DNA of 64,000 nucleotides. Source: Parvibaculum sp039680535. GTDB taxonomy: Bacteria; Pseudomonadota; Alphaproteobacteria; Parvibaculales; Parvibaculaceae. The stretch's first letter is position 1. Every line of letters starts with the position of its first letter. Of the stretch, positions 16,639 through 26,400 are shown one piece after another. Under the pieces are notes generated by a model. That model was not told the DNA's origin and made no database searches. It worked only from the letters and a program-made list of their open reading frames with translations. The position numbers and the translations under genes are program-made. The stretch is from NCBI RefSeq assembly GCF_039680535.1, contig NZ_JBDKSS010000001.1, positions 1-64,000 on the forward strand, in the 5' to 3' direction.

Positions 16639-18018
16639 TCACCTGATATCGACGACGGCGTCGCGCCGCAGATCGCGCAGATGCCGGCGCGCCATCATGT
16701 CCAGCCGCTGGCCGAAGATGTTGTTCTCGAGCTGGTCGCGGGTCGGTGCGCCGCCCGTGTCCGCCTGATAGCCGCAGACGGCGATCATTTCGATGCCCTG
16801 CTGGCTGCGGATAGGCTTCAGGATCGTGCCCGGCTTGGCTCCGGACAGCGCATCGCGAAGCCGCTGGTCGAGCTGACCGAAGACGACGGCGCGGGGCGGC
16901 TGTGCGGCGGCGCCAACGAATTCCTTCACCTGATCGGAGAGTGCGTCGCAGGATTTGAACTCGGCCATGAGCTTCTGCGCTTCGCCGACGCGGCGCGAGA
17001 CCATGGTTTGCGGCGCATCGGGAGCCAGCGGCAGGAGAACATGGGCAAGCGTCCAGCGATCCTGCAGCGGGTCCGCACCGAGACCGGTTTGCTTGTTGCG
17101 GAGCTGGACGATGTAGACGCCGTTCAGCGTCTTGATCGGATCCGAGATGGCGCCAATGTTCATCTGCTCGACGATCGGGGCGACATCGCTCGGCATCTGG
17201 CTCGCATGTTCCCAGCCGATATCGCCGCCGTTTGCGGAGCTTGCCGACTGGCTGAACTGCCGCGCAACGGAGGCGAAGGGCGCCCCCTGACGCATCTGCT
17301 CGACCAGGCGCTGCGCGCCCGACATGGCTTCGGCTTCCTGCTCCGGATTGTCATAGGTGAGCACGATTTCCGACAGCTGATAGCGCGGCTGATCGGCCTG
17401 GGCCTCAAGCTGCTTGAGCGCCTCGTCGACCTCGTCCGCGCCGACGGAGACAAGCGGGGCAAACTGCTGCTCGATCACCTTGTTCCAGGCGATGTCCGCA
17501 TAGAGCTGGGAGACGAGCGTGTCCCTGGAGACGCCGTTTTCCTTCAGATAGTCCTCGATCTCCTTTGGCGTCATGTTGGCGCGCGCGGCGATCTGGGCGA
17601 GCTGCTGGTCGATTTCCTTCTCTTCGACCTTCAGTTCGAGGCGCACGGCTTCCTGCAGCTCGAGGCGCTCATCGATCAGGCTGCGGAGAACCTGACGCTG
17701 GATGCGGCTGACCATTTCCGGCGAATTCGGAATGCCGGAGGTCACCATGACAAGGCGGACGCGCTGGTCGAGGTCGTATTTCGAGATGATCTTGTCGTTG
17801 ACCGTCGCGACGATGCCCTGGCTATCGTCGGGTTCGGACGCCGCCGGGGCGCCGTCGAGACCGAGGCTGTCCGGCGTCGGTGCGCCAAGTCCTTCTTCCG
17901 CATGGGTCGAAATGGGGTAGGCCAGGCTCACGCACGACACCATTGCGAGCGTTGAGAGGAACCGGGACACAGTAGCTACGGCAGGCGTGAATGAGCACGC
18001 GAGCTTCATTGACTTCAT
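16639..18018 (-). CDS. surA: Periplasmic chaperone/peptidyl-prolyl isomerase SurA-like
   Basis: A 459-residue exported protein that escorts outer-membrane proteins, including LptD, across the periplasm. A signal peptide is followed by a SurA N-terminal domain (VNDKIISKYDLDQRVRL) and one parvulin-type domain with GAPFASVARQFSQS and GGDIGW; a second parvulin domain is not clear. Two nearby ATGs (18018 and 18009) could serve as start. Location directly after lptD supports the SurA assignment over other parvulins. It is part of the envelope operon ending in pdxA-rsmA. Confidence 0.87.
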   Translation of the reverse strand: MKSMKLACSFTPAVATVSRFLSTLAMVSCVSLAYPISTHAEEGLGAPTPDSLGLDGAPAASEPDDSQGIVATVNDKIISKYDLDQRVRLVMVTSGIPNSPEMVSRIQRQVLRSLIDERLELQEAVRLELKVEEKEIDQQLAQIAARANMTPKEIEDYLKENGVSRDTLVSQLYADIAWNKVIEQQFAPLVSVGADEVDEALKQLEAQADQPRYQLSEIVLTYDNPEQEAEAMSGAQRLVEQMRQGAPFASVARQFSQSASSANGGDIGWEHASQMPSDVAPIVEQMNIGAISDPIKTLNGVYIVQLRNKQTGLGADPLQDRWTLAHVLLPLAPDAPQTMVSRRVGEAQKLMAEFKSCDALSDQVKEFVGAAAQPPRAVVFGQLDQRLRDALSGAKPGTILKPIRSQQGIEMIAVCGYQADTGGAPTRDQLENNIFGQRLDMMARRHLRDLRRDAVVDIR

Positions 18019-18168
18019 GATTTTTTCAAACGGGGCCGGAGCCCCTCCCGTGTTAGCCTGGACGCCCCTGGCCTGAGGCGGACAGAATACTGCAATCGGT
18101 GCCCTAATCAACCGAGGAGCACGGGCGAAAAGCCGCAAGTTTCCGCGGTTTTACGCCTCGGGCGGGGT

Positions 18169-20544
18169 TTATCTGTTGGTGCCGATACCCGGGCGGCGGC
18201 TGTCGTTGATCATGACGCCGGCAGGGTCGCCAAAGAGGGAGGTGTCGGGGTCGCCGAAGAGGGTGGTCCCCGGGTTCACGATGCCCATCGAATCCGTCCG
18301 GGCGGACAGGTTCGACTGGCTGCCTACACCTGTGGAGCCCAGATTCTTGAAGGTGATCTGCAGCAGGAAGGTGTTGGACCTCTGGATGTCCTGATAGCTG
18401 ATGTTCGACTGGTAGAAGCCAAGCGCCAGGCCGAAGCAGTCATCCTGGTAACCGACGCCGATCTGGTTCGAGATCGAGCCGCTATTGGCGAGATCCTGCA
18501 CCGTGCTGCCGAACAGGCGCCAGTAGCGGCTGAGCTTCAGCGTTGCGCCGAGCGAGAGTTCCTCACGGGCGCCGATGGCCGTTGTCACGGCCTGATCCGC
18601 CGCAAAATATGCATAACCCAGCGAGGTCGTGAGCGGGCCGGTGCGGGCCAGGACGTCAAATTCGTTGCGGCTGAACTTGAAGTTGTTCTCGTTGATGCGG
18701 AACCGGTGAACCGCGACGAGATTGTCGTTCGGTGCGACCTGGATCGCGCCCACGTAATCGGAAAGCTGATCGCGCAGGCCGGTCGCGTCCGAGAAGCTGT
18801 TGTCGTCCTTCAACCGGTAGCTCTGACCGAGAAGGACGCTGGCCTGTCCGCCGCCTGCGCCATAGATCGAATAGCGCATGCCGACATTGGCGCGGCCGCC
18901 GGTTTCCCAGCGATCGAGGCCCGGGAAGCGGTTCTCCGAGAACAGGTTCGTGTCGTCGAACTCGACGTTGATCGAGTCCATGTTCGGAATGCGATCGCTG
19001 TTGCCGATGCTGGGCGCGTAGATCACCTGAACGATGGGCTCGATCACCTGCTTGAGGCCGGGATCGGGCCGGACGAAGGGATAGCTCGCCTCCGCGCCCA
19101 CGGTCGGCAGGGCGCGAATGATGGTTTCCTGTCCGAAGTAGGTGCCGGCAGCGGCGGGGTTCGGCGCCTTGTCTGTCGAATAGGCGTCGGCGCGCAGGTT
19201 CGCGAAGATGCGATAGACCTCGCCGCCGCGCGACGTATAGGGCTTGTCCCAGTCGAAGGCGGCCGTGAGGCGGCGGGAGTCCAGACCTGCGGGCGTGCCC
19301 AGAACCATCGCGTTGCTGCTGAACTTCAGCCGGCCGAGACCGAGCAGATCGCCCAGATATTTCTCGTAATCCACCGTCGGTGCGACCCAGGGCGTGTTAT
19401 CGCGATTGGTGCCTGCGAGCAGGTTTCGGAAGTAGTAGGCGTTGGCCGAGAAGCTGTCGCGTCCGTCGATATTGTTCAGGTGAATATTGGTCGTGAGGTC
19501 GGTCGCGTCTGACAGGCCGTATTTGCGCAGATAGGTGTTGTCGGTGACGAGCTGCGTCTGGAAGCCCCAGCTCCATTTCGGTGCGAGGTTGAATTCGCCA
19601 TTGCCGAACAGGCTGCCGCGGAAGGCCGCATCGGCGGGCGTGCCTGCGGTGCGGCTGTCGGGCCAGGTGCCGGTGCCGAAGAACTGATAGGAGCCCGACT
19701 CGAGGCGATGACGGAATTCGCCCTGATAGACGATGCCTGCCTTGGTCGTGAAGCGTGGCGCCAGCGTCACGTCGAGGTTCGGCTGGATCGCCCAGTAATA
19801 GGGGAGCGTGATTTCCTGGCCCAGATCGGTGGAGCTTGCCACGCTCGGCGTCAGGAACCCCGACTGGCGCTTCACCGTCGGATCAGGATGCGAGAAGAAC
19901 GGAACGTAGAAAACGGGGACGCCGAACATTTCCATGTAGGCGTCTTCGTAGATGATCCGCTTTTCCGACTTGTTATGAACGACGCGGAAGGCCTTGATCT
20001 GCCAGACCGGCGTGTGCTGTCCCTGCTTCTCGCAGATCTCGCAAGGGCTGTAGACGCCGCGATGAACGGTGGTCACGTCGCCGTTGGTGCGCACCGCGTC
20101 GCTGCCGGCAAGGCGCGATTTGTCGGTGAGGAGGACCTGCAGCGTCTGAATGACGCCGTCCTTCATCTCGTTGCGGAGCACCACATGGTCGGCGAAGGCG
20201 ACATCGCCCTGCGGCTCCAGCAGCGAGACGTGGCCGTCGGCCGTAACCACGCCGGTCTTCTGGTTGTAGGTGACCTTGTCGGCCATCAGGACCCGCTGGC
20301 CATAGGCGATCTCGACGTGGCCCGTAGCGGTCACGATCTGGGCGTCACGGTCATAGCTGAGGTCGTCGGACTGCATGAGGACCTCTCCCGACTCGGGGAA
20401 AGGCTTCGTGCCATTGTCCAGGGCTATCGACTTGCGCTCGCCGGCCGGCGCGTCCTGAGCGGAGGCGGCGATGGGCCAAGCCGCAACGGCCCACAATGCG
20501 GCTACCGCAGCAAATGCCACGGACCGTCGACCGGCCGACCCCAT
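18169..20544 (-). CDS. lptD: LPS-assembly protein LptD
   Basis: This outer-membrane barrel inserts LPS into the outer leaflet. In 791 residues it has a signal peptide (to about 30, ASAQ), an OstA-like beta-jellyroll (DLSYDRDAQIVTATGHVEIAYG, 61-82, and a repeat after it) and a C-terminal LptD barrel. Cysteines are few: Cys168 and Cys171 in CEIC and one near the C-terminus in YQDDCFGLALG. The E. coli protein uses four cysteines in two disulfides, so the pairing here must differ. The start at 20544 gives a good signal peptide. It lies between lptG and surA in one direction. Confidence 0.93.
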   Translation of the reverse strand: MGSAGRRSVAFAAVAALWAVAAWPIAASAQDAPAGERKSIALDNGTKPFPESGEVLMQSDDLSYDRDAQIVTATGHVEIAYGQRVLMADKVTYNQKTGVVTADGHVSLLEPQGDVAFADHVVLRNEMKDGVIQTLQVLLTDKSRLAGSDAVRTNGDVTTVHRGVYSPCEICEKQGQHTPVWQIKAFRVVHNKSEKRIIYEDAYMEMFGVPVFYVPFFSHPDPTVKRQSGFLTPSVASSTDLGQEITLPYYWAIQPNLDVTLAPRFTTKAGIVYQGEFRHRLESGSYQFFGTGTWPDSRTAGTPADAAFRGSLFGNGEFNLAPKWSWGFQTQLVTDNTYLRKYGLSDATDLTTNIHLNNIDGRDSFSANAYYFRNLLAGTNRDNTPWVAPTVDYEKYLGDLLGLGRLKFSSNAMVLGTPAGLDSRRLTAAFDWDKPYTSRGGEVYRIFANLRADAYSTDKAPNPAAAGTYFGQETIIRALPTVGAEASYPFVRPDPGLKQVIEPIVQVIYAPSIGNSDRIPNMDSINVEFDDTNLFSENRFPGLDRWETGGRANVGMRYSIYGAGGGQASVLLGQSYRLKDDNSFSDATGLRDQLSDYVGAIQVAPNDNLVAVHRFRINENNFKFSRNEFDVLARTGPLTTSLGYAYFAADQAVTTAIGAREELSLGATLKLSRYWRLFGSTVQDLANSGSISNQIGVGYQDDCFGLALGFYQSNISYQDIQRSNTFLLQITFKNLGSTGVGSQSNLSARTDSMGIVNPGTTLFGDPDTSLFGDPAGVMINDSRRPGIGTNR

Positions 20545-20593
20545 CCTCGATCCACTCAAAATGACCCCCTGCAACCTAGGATTCGCTTGTTGT

Positions 20594-21688
20594 TTAACCG
20601 TCTTCGAGGTGAAAGAGAACCGCAACCCCCAAAAGCAAGGCAACGATAACCGGCGCCCATGCAGCCAGGAAGGGCGGAAGGACCCCCGAAAGTCCGAGTG
20701 CGAGCGACAGATCGCTCAGGAAATAGAGCAGGAACCCTGCGAAAATGCCTCCGACGACGAGCTGGAAGAGGCCCCCGAGGCGCGAAGCCCGGAGCGAGAA
20801 CACGGCCCCAAGAAAGACCATGGTGCATAGCAGGACGGGCGTCGACAGGATGTCGTAGAGGTGAAGCCGGTAGCGCTGGGCGGAAAAGCCTGCGGCCTCG
20901 GCCATGTCGATGAAATGAGGCAGATCCCAGAAGGAGATGGTGTCGGGATCGGCGAAACTCTCCTGCACCTGCGTCAGCGTCAGGGTCGTGGGCTGGCGAT
21001 AGGTGTCATAATGCTTGGGCTGGTCCGCCGTGGACGTGACCCAGGCGTCCTTCATGTCCCAATAGCCATCTTCCAGCACGGCGCTGGCCGCGTCGATGCG
21101 GCCGGTGAAATTATCGCTCTGGCCATAAAGGAAGATGATGACGTCTTCGAGCCGCAAACCGCGCTCGCTGACGCGAAGCGCGTGGACGACCGATTGGCCG
21201 CCGGTGTCCGCTTGCCGGAGCCACAGCCCGTTCGACGAAACGGCGATGAGGCTCGGCCTGCCGCGCAGATATTTCGCTTCGAGCTGCGTGTAGCGCGCCG
21301 ACATGGCGGACGCGACCGGGTTGTAGACCGTGATGACCACGAGCCCGAGGGCCAGTGCGGCAGCGAGGGCAGGGGCGAGAAACTGCCAGACGGAGATGCC
21401 GGCGGCGCGCGCGACGACGAGTTCGTGATTGCGCGTCAGCCGGAGGAAGGAGGCCATGCCGCCGAAAAGCACGGCGAAGGGCAGCGTGTCGGAGCCGAGC
21501 GTCGGCAGGTTGAGGAATGCCATCGACGCAATGGTGCCGAAGGTGATCTCGCTGTGTTCGGCAGCCTTACGCATCAGCTCGACGATGCTGATCATGTAGA
21601 TCAGGCAGAGCACGATCGCGAAGGTGATGAGCACCGTGCCGAGGAACTGGCGTCCGAGATAGCGCGACAGGGTCCAGGAAATATTCAT
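20594..21688 (-). CDS. lptG: LPS export ABC transporter permease LptG
   Basis: A 364-residue inner-membrane permease of the YjgP/YjgQ family that, with LptF and the LptB ATPase, drives LPS to the periplasmic bridge. Six membrane helices are seen: three before residue 110 and three after 270, with a beta-jellyroll in between. The start ATG at 21688 overlaps the lptF TGA by four bases; an in-frame GTG three codons earlier is an alternative. The neighbouring lptF and lptD confirm the function; the assignment of F versus G is from order and best resemblance. Confidence 0.92.
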   Translation of the reverse strand: MNISWTLSRYLGRQFLGTVLITFAIVLCLIYMISIVELMRKAAEHSEITFGTIASMAFLNLPTLGSDTLPFAVLFGGMASFLRLTRNHELVVARAAGISVWQFLAPALAAALALGLVVITVYNPVASAMSARYTQLEAKYLRGRPSLIAVSSNGLWLRQADTGGQSVVHALRVSERGLRLEDVIIFLYGQSDNFTGRIDAASAVLEDGYWDMKDAWVTSTADQPKHYDTYRQPTTLTLTQVQESFADPDTISFWDLPHFIDMAEAAGFSAQRYRLHLYDILSTPVLLCTMVFLGAVFSLRASRLGGLFQLVVGGIFAGFLLYFLSDLSLALGLSGVLPPFLAAWAPVIVALLLGVAVLFHLEDG

Positions 21689-22821
21689 GCGGTCCACGCC
21701 TCAATTCTGCGCCGGACCTGATCGAAGCGAAACCCGGCGATGAGCGCGCATGAGGCGGCGCAGACGAGAAGAGGCGTCAGGTAGATCACGGGAATGAGAA
21801 GAGGCTGGTTGACAGCGGCGTTGACGAGGCCGAAGCCGACCACGCGCGCGACGATGGTGGCGAGCGCCGCAATGCCGATGCGCAGTGCATAGCCGCGCCG
21901 GTTGAACGGGGCGGGCAGCAGGGCCGCGAGCGCGATGCATGCGAACATGATCGGATAGATGGCCGCCACGATGCGGTCATGCCCTTCCGCCCGCAGCCGC
22001 GCCTTCATGCGCTGTCCGTAGAGATCGTTGCTCGCGGGATTGAACAATTCATCCAGATAGCGTTCGCGCACTTCCCAGGGGGAGATCTGCTCGGTCGACG
22101 CATATTGCGACAGGTCGTAGGTATATTTGTCGAAGAAGAGCAGCGTGACCGGGCTTTCGGTCTTGGTCGCCTTGCGGGTAACGCGCTCGATATTGCCATT
22201 ATACATGACGAGGCGCGGGCCCTCCGGCGTGCGGACCATTTCGCCGGTCTCGGCCATATAGGTCACCGGCTCGTCGGGGTTGCGCCCGTCATGCACCAGA
22301 ATGCCGCGAATGCCGCCTTCCGGCGTGCGCGATCTGACATAGACGGTGAGGCCGGATACAGGATTGGTGAAGGCGCCCTCGCGGATGAGCGACGTCGCCA
22401 CGTCGCCGCGAATTTCGAAGAGCTTGACCCGCAGCGTCCGCATGCCGGCAGGCATGAGCCAGAGATTGAGCACGATGACGAGGGCTACGGTGATGGCGGT
22501 CAGCATCATCACCGGGATGGCAACCGTCCACCGGCTGACACCGGCCGAGAACATCACCACGAGCTCGCTGTCGGTGATCAGCTTGTTCAGCGCGTAGACG
22601 AGGGCGAGAAAGAGCGCGATGGGCAGGACCGAGTTCACGGCCGTCGGCAGGGCGAGCAGGCTCAGTTCGAAGAAGGCCGAAACCGTCTGCCCCTGCATGA
22701 TGAGCACGTCGAGCATCTTCAGCGCCTGCGTCAGCCAGATGATGCCTGACAGCACGAAGGTCGCTATGGCGAAGGGGCCGGCGGACTGCCAGAAAATATA
22801 TCTCGTCAGTGCTAAGGGCAT
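21685..22821 (-). CDS. lptF: LPS export ABC transporter permease LptF
   Basis: A 378-residue YjgP/YjgQ permease, partner of LptG. The N-terminus RYIFWQSAGPFAIATFVLSG is the first membrane helix. The central periplasmic part contains VYVRSRTPEGGIRGILVHDGR, typical of LptF. Six helices in a 3+3 layout are predicted by hydrophobicity. It opens the minus-strand envelope operon and is divergent from pepA with about 280 bases between start codons. Confidence 0.92.
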   Translation of the reverse strand: MPLALTRYIFWQSAGPFAIATFVLSGIIWLTQALKMLDVLIMQGQTVSAFFELSLLALPTAVNSVLPIALFLALVYALNKLITDSELVVMFSAGVSRWTVAIPVMMLTAITVALVIVLNLWLMPAGMRTLRVKLFEIRGDVATSLIREGAFTNPVSGLTVYVRSRTPEGGIRGILVHDGRNPDEPVTYMAETGEMVRTPEGPRLVMYNGNIERVTRKATKTESPVTLLFFDKYTYDLSQYASTEQISPWEVRERYLDELFNPASNDLYGQRMKARLRAEGHDRIVAAIYPIMFACIALAALLPAPFNRRGYALRIGIAALATIVARVVGFGLVNAAVNQPLLIPVIYLTPLLVCAASCALIAGFRFDQVRRRIEAWTA

Positions 22822-23104
22822 CCGTCCCGGCTTTCAGGGGCTTGTTTGTGGCGTGGTGCGTGATCCGGGCGTGCGATCCGGGGATCGACGAATAGCTTTT
22901 CCTCTCAAGGGTTTCCGCTAGGATACGCGCTTGGCCGAGATGAATGGTTATCCCATTTTGTCCGACCGGAAAAGCCGGGCGCTGGAACGCCTCTGACGCA
23001 AGCCCTTTCTGGGGGGAGCGAGGGGTGACGGCGCCAACGGCCGCTCCGACGATTCGTTTTGCCCCGGGCGCGGGCCTGCCTTGAGAGCTGGAAAGGTTAA
23101 CTTC

Positions 23105-24598
23105 ATGAATATCTCCTTTGCCGATGTTTCGCTGACGAAGCCCGGCGTTCTCGCGCTGCTCGTATGCGAGGACCATATCCTGTCCGGCTTTGCCGCCGAC
23201 CTCGACCGCAAGGCCGATGGGGCGATCAAGCGGGCGATCAAGGCAGCGAGCTTCACCGGCAAAGCCGGCGGCATCCTCGAACTCGTCGCGCTGCACGGGA
23301 TCACCGCGCACCGGACCATTCTGATCGGCATCGGCAAGCGGGCGGATCTCACGACCACGATCCTGGAACATGCGGGCGGTGACCTGCATGGCCGCATCGG
23401 CAAGGCGAAGGAGCAGGTCGCGATCATCGTCGATGGCGCCCATTCGGCGAAGATCGAGCCGGGCGAGGCCGCAGCCCGCGTCGCCTTCGGCGCGGCGCTC
23501 CGCAGCTACAAGTTCGACAAGTACAAGACCAGCACCAAGGACAAGGACGCGGCCGACGCGGCGCTGAAGAGCCTGACCATCATGACGAAGGCGGCCGCGG
23601 CCGCTCGCAAGGCCTATGCGCCGCTCGCCAAGATGACGGAGGCGATCTACTTCGCGCGCGATCTCGTCAACGAGCCTGCCAATGTTCTGACGCCCGGCGA
23701 GTTTGCAAAGCGCGTTCGCGGGCTTTCGAAACTCGGCCTCAAGATCGAGGTGCTCGGCGAAGCGCAGATGCGCAAGCTTGGCATGGGCTCGCTGCTCGGC
23801 GTCGGTCAGGGCAGCGTGCAGGAAAGCCAGCTCGTCATCATGCGCTGGAACGGCGGCAAGGCGGCGGAGAAGCCCATCGCCTTTGTCGGCAAGGGCGTCT
23901 GCTTCGATACCGGCGGCATTTCGCTCAAGCCGGCAGCGGGCATGGAAGACATGAAGGGCGATATGGGCGGCGCGGCCGCTGTCGCCGGTCTCCTCTACAC
24001 GCTCGCGGCGCGCAAGGCGAAGGTCAATGCGATCGGCGTTCTCGGCCTTGTCGAGAACATGCCCGACGGCAATGCGCAGCGGCCCGGCGACATCGTCACC
24101 TCGATGTCGGGACAGACGATCGAAGTCATCAACACCGACGCGGAAGGCCGCCTCGTGCTCGCCGACGCGCTCTGGTACACGCAGAAGCGCTTCAAGCCGA
24201 AGTTCATGGTCGATCTTGCGACCTTGACCGGTGCGATCATGGTCGCGCTGGGCAAGGAATATGCGGGCCTCTTCGCGAGCGATGACAAGCTTGCCTCGCA
24301 GCTCATCGAGGCGGGCGAGGCCGAGGGCGAGAAGGTGTGGCGCATGCCGATGGGCCCGGCCTATGACAAGATGATCGAGTCCCGCAAGGCCGACATGAAG
24401 AACACGGGCGGGCGCGACGGCGGCTCGATCAGCGCCGCGCAGTTCCTCAAGCGCTTCGTCAATGACGTGCCCTGGGCGCATCTCGATGTCGCGGGAACGG
24501 CCATGGCCTCGCCGCCGACCTCGATCAATCAGAGCTGGGGTTCGGGCTGGGGCGTGCGCGTCCTCAACCGCCTCGTTGAAGATTATTACGAGGCATGA
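23105..24598 (+). CDS. pepA: Leucyl aminopeptidase (M17)
   Basis: A cytosolic metallo-aminopeptidase of 497 residues. The signature NTDAEGRLVLADAL holds the metal-binding Asp/Glu, and GKGVCFDTGGISLKPA holds the metal-binding and catalytic Lys/Asp. The N-terminal domain is of usual length and the C-terminus LNRLVEDYYEA is complete. The ATG at 23105 is preferred because similarity starts at ISFADVSL. It is the first gene divergent from lptF and overlaps holC by four bases. M17 enzymes can also act as DNA-binding regulators, which cannot be judged here. Confidence 0.94.
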   Translation: MNISFADVSLTKPGVLALLVCEDHILSGFAADLDRKADGAIKRAIKAASFTGKAGGILELVALHGITAHRTILIGIGKRADLTTTILEHAGGDLHGRIGKAKEQVAIIVDGAHSAKIEPGEAAARVAFGAALRSYKFDKYKTSTKDKDAADAALKSLTIMTKAAAAARKAYAPLAKMTEAIYFARDLVNEPANVLTPGEFAKRVRGLSKLGLKIEVLGEAQMRKLGMGSLLGVGQGSVQESQLVIMRWNGGKAAEKPIAFVGKGVCFDTGGISLKPAAGMEDMKGDMGGAAAVAGLLYTLAARKAKVNAIGVLGLVENMPDGNAQRPGDIVTSMSGQTIEVINTDAEGRLVLADALWYTQKRFKPKFMVDLATLTGAIMVALGKEYAGLFASDDKLASQLIEAGEAEGEKVWRMPMGPAYDKMIESRKADMKNTGGRDGGSISAAQFLKRFVNDVPWAHLDVAGTAMASPPTSINQSWGSGWGVRVLNRLVEDYYEA

Positions 24599-25044
24599 CG
24601 GAAGTTCTCTTCTATCACCTCCAGAACGCGCCGCTCGAGCAGGTGTTGCCGCAACTGCTCGAGCGCTCGCTGGCGCGGCCATGGCGCTGCGTGGTGAAGG
24701 TGGGAAATGCCGAACGGCTCGACGCGCTGGTGAACGCGCTCTGGACCTGGCGCGAGGACAGTTTCCTGCCGCATGGCACGAAAGAAGACGGGCCTGCCGA
24801 GGCGCAGCCGATCTTCATGACCACGGAAGATGAGAACCCGAACGGCGCGCAGGTCGTCTTCCTTGTCGACGGCGCGGAGCCGGGCGACGTCTCGGGCTAT
24901 GAACGCTGCGTGCTGATGTTCGACGGGCGGGATGAGCAGGCGCTGTCCCGTGCGCGGGAAAACTGGAAACGGCTGAAGGCGGAGGGGCACGACGCGACCT
25001 ACTGGCAGCAGAACGAGGACGGGCGCTGGGAGAAGAAGGCCTGA
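24595..25044 (+). CDS. holC: DNA polymerase III chi subunit
   Basis: A 149-residue protein that links the clamp loader to single-strand binding protein. The N-terminus EVLFYHLQNAPLEQVLPQLLERSL and the later WTWREDSFLPHG are characteristic of HolC. The pepA-holC order with a four-base ATGA overlap is the common alphaproteobacterial arrangement. It ends with WQQNEDGRWEKKA, a normal family end. Confidence 0.93.
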   Translation: MTEVLFYHLQNAPLEQVLPQLLERSLARPWRCVVKVGNAERLDALVNALWTWREDSFLPHGTKEDGPAEAQPIFMTTEDENPNGAQVVFLVDGAEPGDVSGYERCVLMFDGRDEQALSRARENWKRLKAEGHDATYWQQNEDGRWEKKA

Positions 25045-25157
25045 GGGGCGGGATTAAATTTCGTATATCGGCCAGTAAATTTTCGCGATTGATCCGTCCA
25101 CGATCCGCGCCATATCGTCTCGACCGGAAACAAAGCCAGCGAGGAGGGCTGATTTCG

Positions 25158-26072
25158 ATGGGTTGGAAGCGTATTGCGTTGATCGCGCTTGGGGTGGTCG
25201 TTCTGATCGGCGGCGGCGCCTATTATTGGCTGGTCGTCGAGAGCCATGATGCCGGCGAGCGGCATTTTGCGCTCGATATGGAGGAAGTCCGCCGTCAGGC
25301 CGACGCATTGCCGGGCGCGAAGCCCGTCGAGATCGACGCCGAGAAGGTGGCTGCCTTTTCGTTCCCGAAAGCCGCTGTGGTTGCAGGCGACGGCTGGGAG
25401 AAGGTCGACGTGCCGGTCTTTTCCTATCGGGTCGTCTTTCCCGGCGGCGCGAGCGCGATCATCGACACAGCGCTCGACGACAAGCTCGGTGGATCGAACC
25501 TCGTTTCTTTCGACAAGGCCGCCTATGACCGCATGAGCGCCGCGCTCGACAAGGCGTCGCTCATCGTCATTACGCATGAGCATATGGATCACATCGGCGG
25601 ACTGACCGAGCACCCCGATGTGCGGCGTATTTTGCCGTCAACGAAGCTGACGCAGGAGCAGGTCGATCATCCGGAACGTTCCGCACCCGCCGCCTTTCCG
25701 GCCGGCACGCTCGATGGCTACAAGCCGCTCGTCTACGACCATTATGTCGCCATCGCGCCGGGCATGGTGCTGATCAAGGCGCCGGGCCATTCGCCGGGAA
25801 GCCAGATGGTCTATGTGCAGAAGGCTGACGGAACCGAGGTGCTCTTCATTGGCGATGTCGCCTGGCAGTTCCGCAACATTGACCTGGTGCGCGAGCGCCC
25901 CCGCCTCATGACCCAGTTCATGCTCAAGGAAGATCGCGGCGAGGTCTTCGCGCAACTACGCGAGTTGCACCGGCTTCACGCGGCGGAGCCGAAGCTCAGC
26001 ATCGTGCCGGGCCATGACGGGGCCACGGTAACTGCGCTCGAGCAGGCGGGTGTGCTCAAGACGGGATTCTGA
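25158..26072 (+). CDS. Membrane-anchored MBL-fold metallohydrolase
   Basis: A 304-residue protein with one N-terminal membrane segment (residues 4-27) and an external metallo-beta-lactamase domain. The metal site THEHMDHIGG (HxHxDH) is intact, and GHSPGSQMVY, GDVAW and VPGHDG provide the later ligands. The family hydrolyses varied substrates such as lactones, thioesters or phosphodiesters; none can be picked. The ATG at 25158 follows a GAGGAGG ribosome-binding site. It is separated from holC by 113 bases and from the GIY-YIG gene by 27. Confidence 0.8.
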   Translation: MGWKRIALIALGVVVLIGGGAYYWLVVESHDAGERHFALDMEEVRRQADALPGAKPVEIDAEKVAAFSFPKAAVVAGDGWEKVDVPVFSYRVVFPGGASAIIDTALDDKLGGSNLVSFDKAAYDRMSAALDKASLIVITHEHMDHIGGLTEHPDVRRILPSTKLTQEQVDHPERSAPAAFPAGTLDGYKPLVYDHYVAIAPGMVLIKAPGHSPGSQMVYVQKADGTEVLFIGDVAWQFRNIDLVRERPRLMTQFMLKEDRGEVFAQLRELHRLHAAEPKLSIVPGHDGATVTALEQAGVLKTGF

Positions 26073-26099
26073 GGGGTCCATCTTTTTAGGGGAGCGTCG

Positions 26100-26390
26100 A
26101 TGAAGGGCGGGTGGGTTTACATCATGACCAACAAGCCACGCGGCACGCTCTATGTCGGTGTGACGGCGGATATCGGACGGCGAGCACATGAGCACCGCGA
26201 GGGCTTGATCGACGGATTCACGAAGCGCTACGGCCTGAAGAGGCTTGTCTATGTCGAGAGGCACGAGGAGATCGAGGCGGCCATCGACCGGGAAAAGAAG
26301 ATCAAGAACTGGCCGCGCGCGTGGAAGATTGATCTGATCCTGTCCGTTAATCCGGGGTGGGACGATTTGTACGAGACGCTTCAGGCTTGA
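26100..26390 (+). CDS. GIY-YIG nuclease-superfamily small protein
   Basis: A 96-residue stand-alone GIY-YIG domain of the UPF0213/YhbQ kind. YIM (7-9) and YVGVT (18-22) are the degenerate signature strands, RRAHEHREG supplies the conserved Arg/His, and EAAIDREKKIKNW holds the metal-binding Glu. The fold is a nuclease, but for such single-domain proteins the substrate is generally unknown. An AGGGGAG ribosome-binding site lies directly upstream. Confidence 0.85.
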   Translation: MKGGWVYIMTNKPRGTLYVGVTADIGRRAHEHREGLIDGFTKRYGLKRLVYVERHEEIEAAIDREKKIKNWPRAWKIDLILSVNPGWDDLYETLQA

Positions 26391-26400
26391 TGGTGGGAGA

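Noticed and set aside
22289..24682. Long minus-strand frame across lptF and pepA
   Set aside because: It is the shadow of two well-identified genes in other frames, with skewed Arg/Ala composition.
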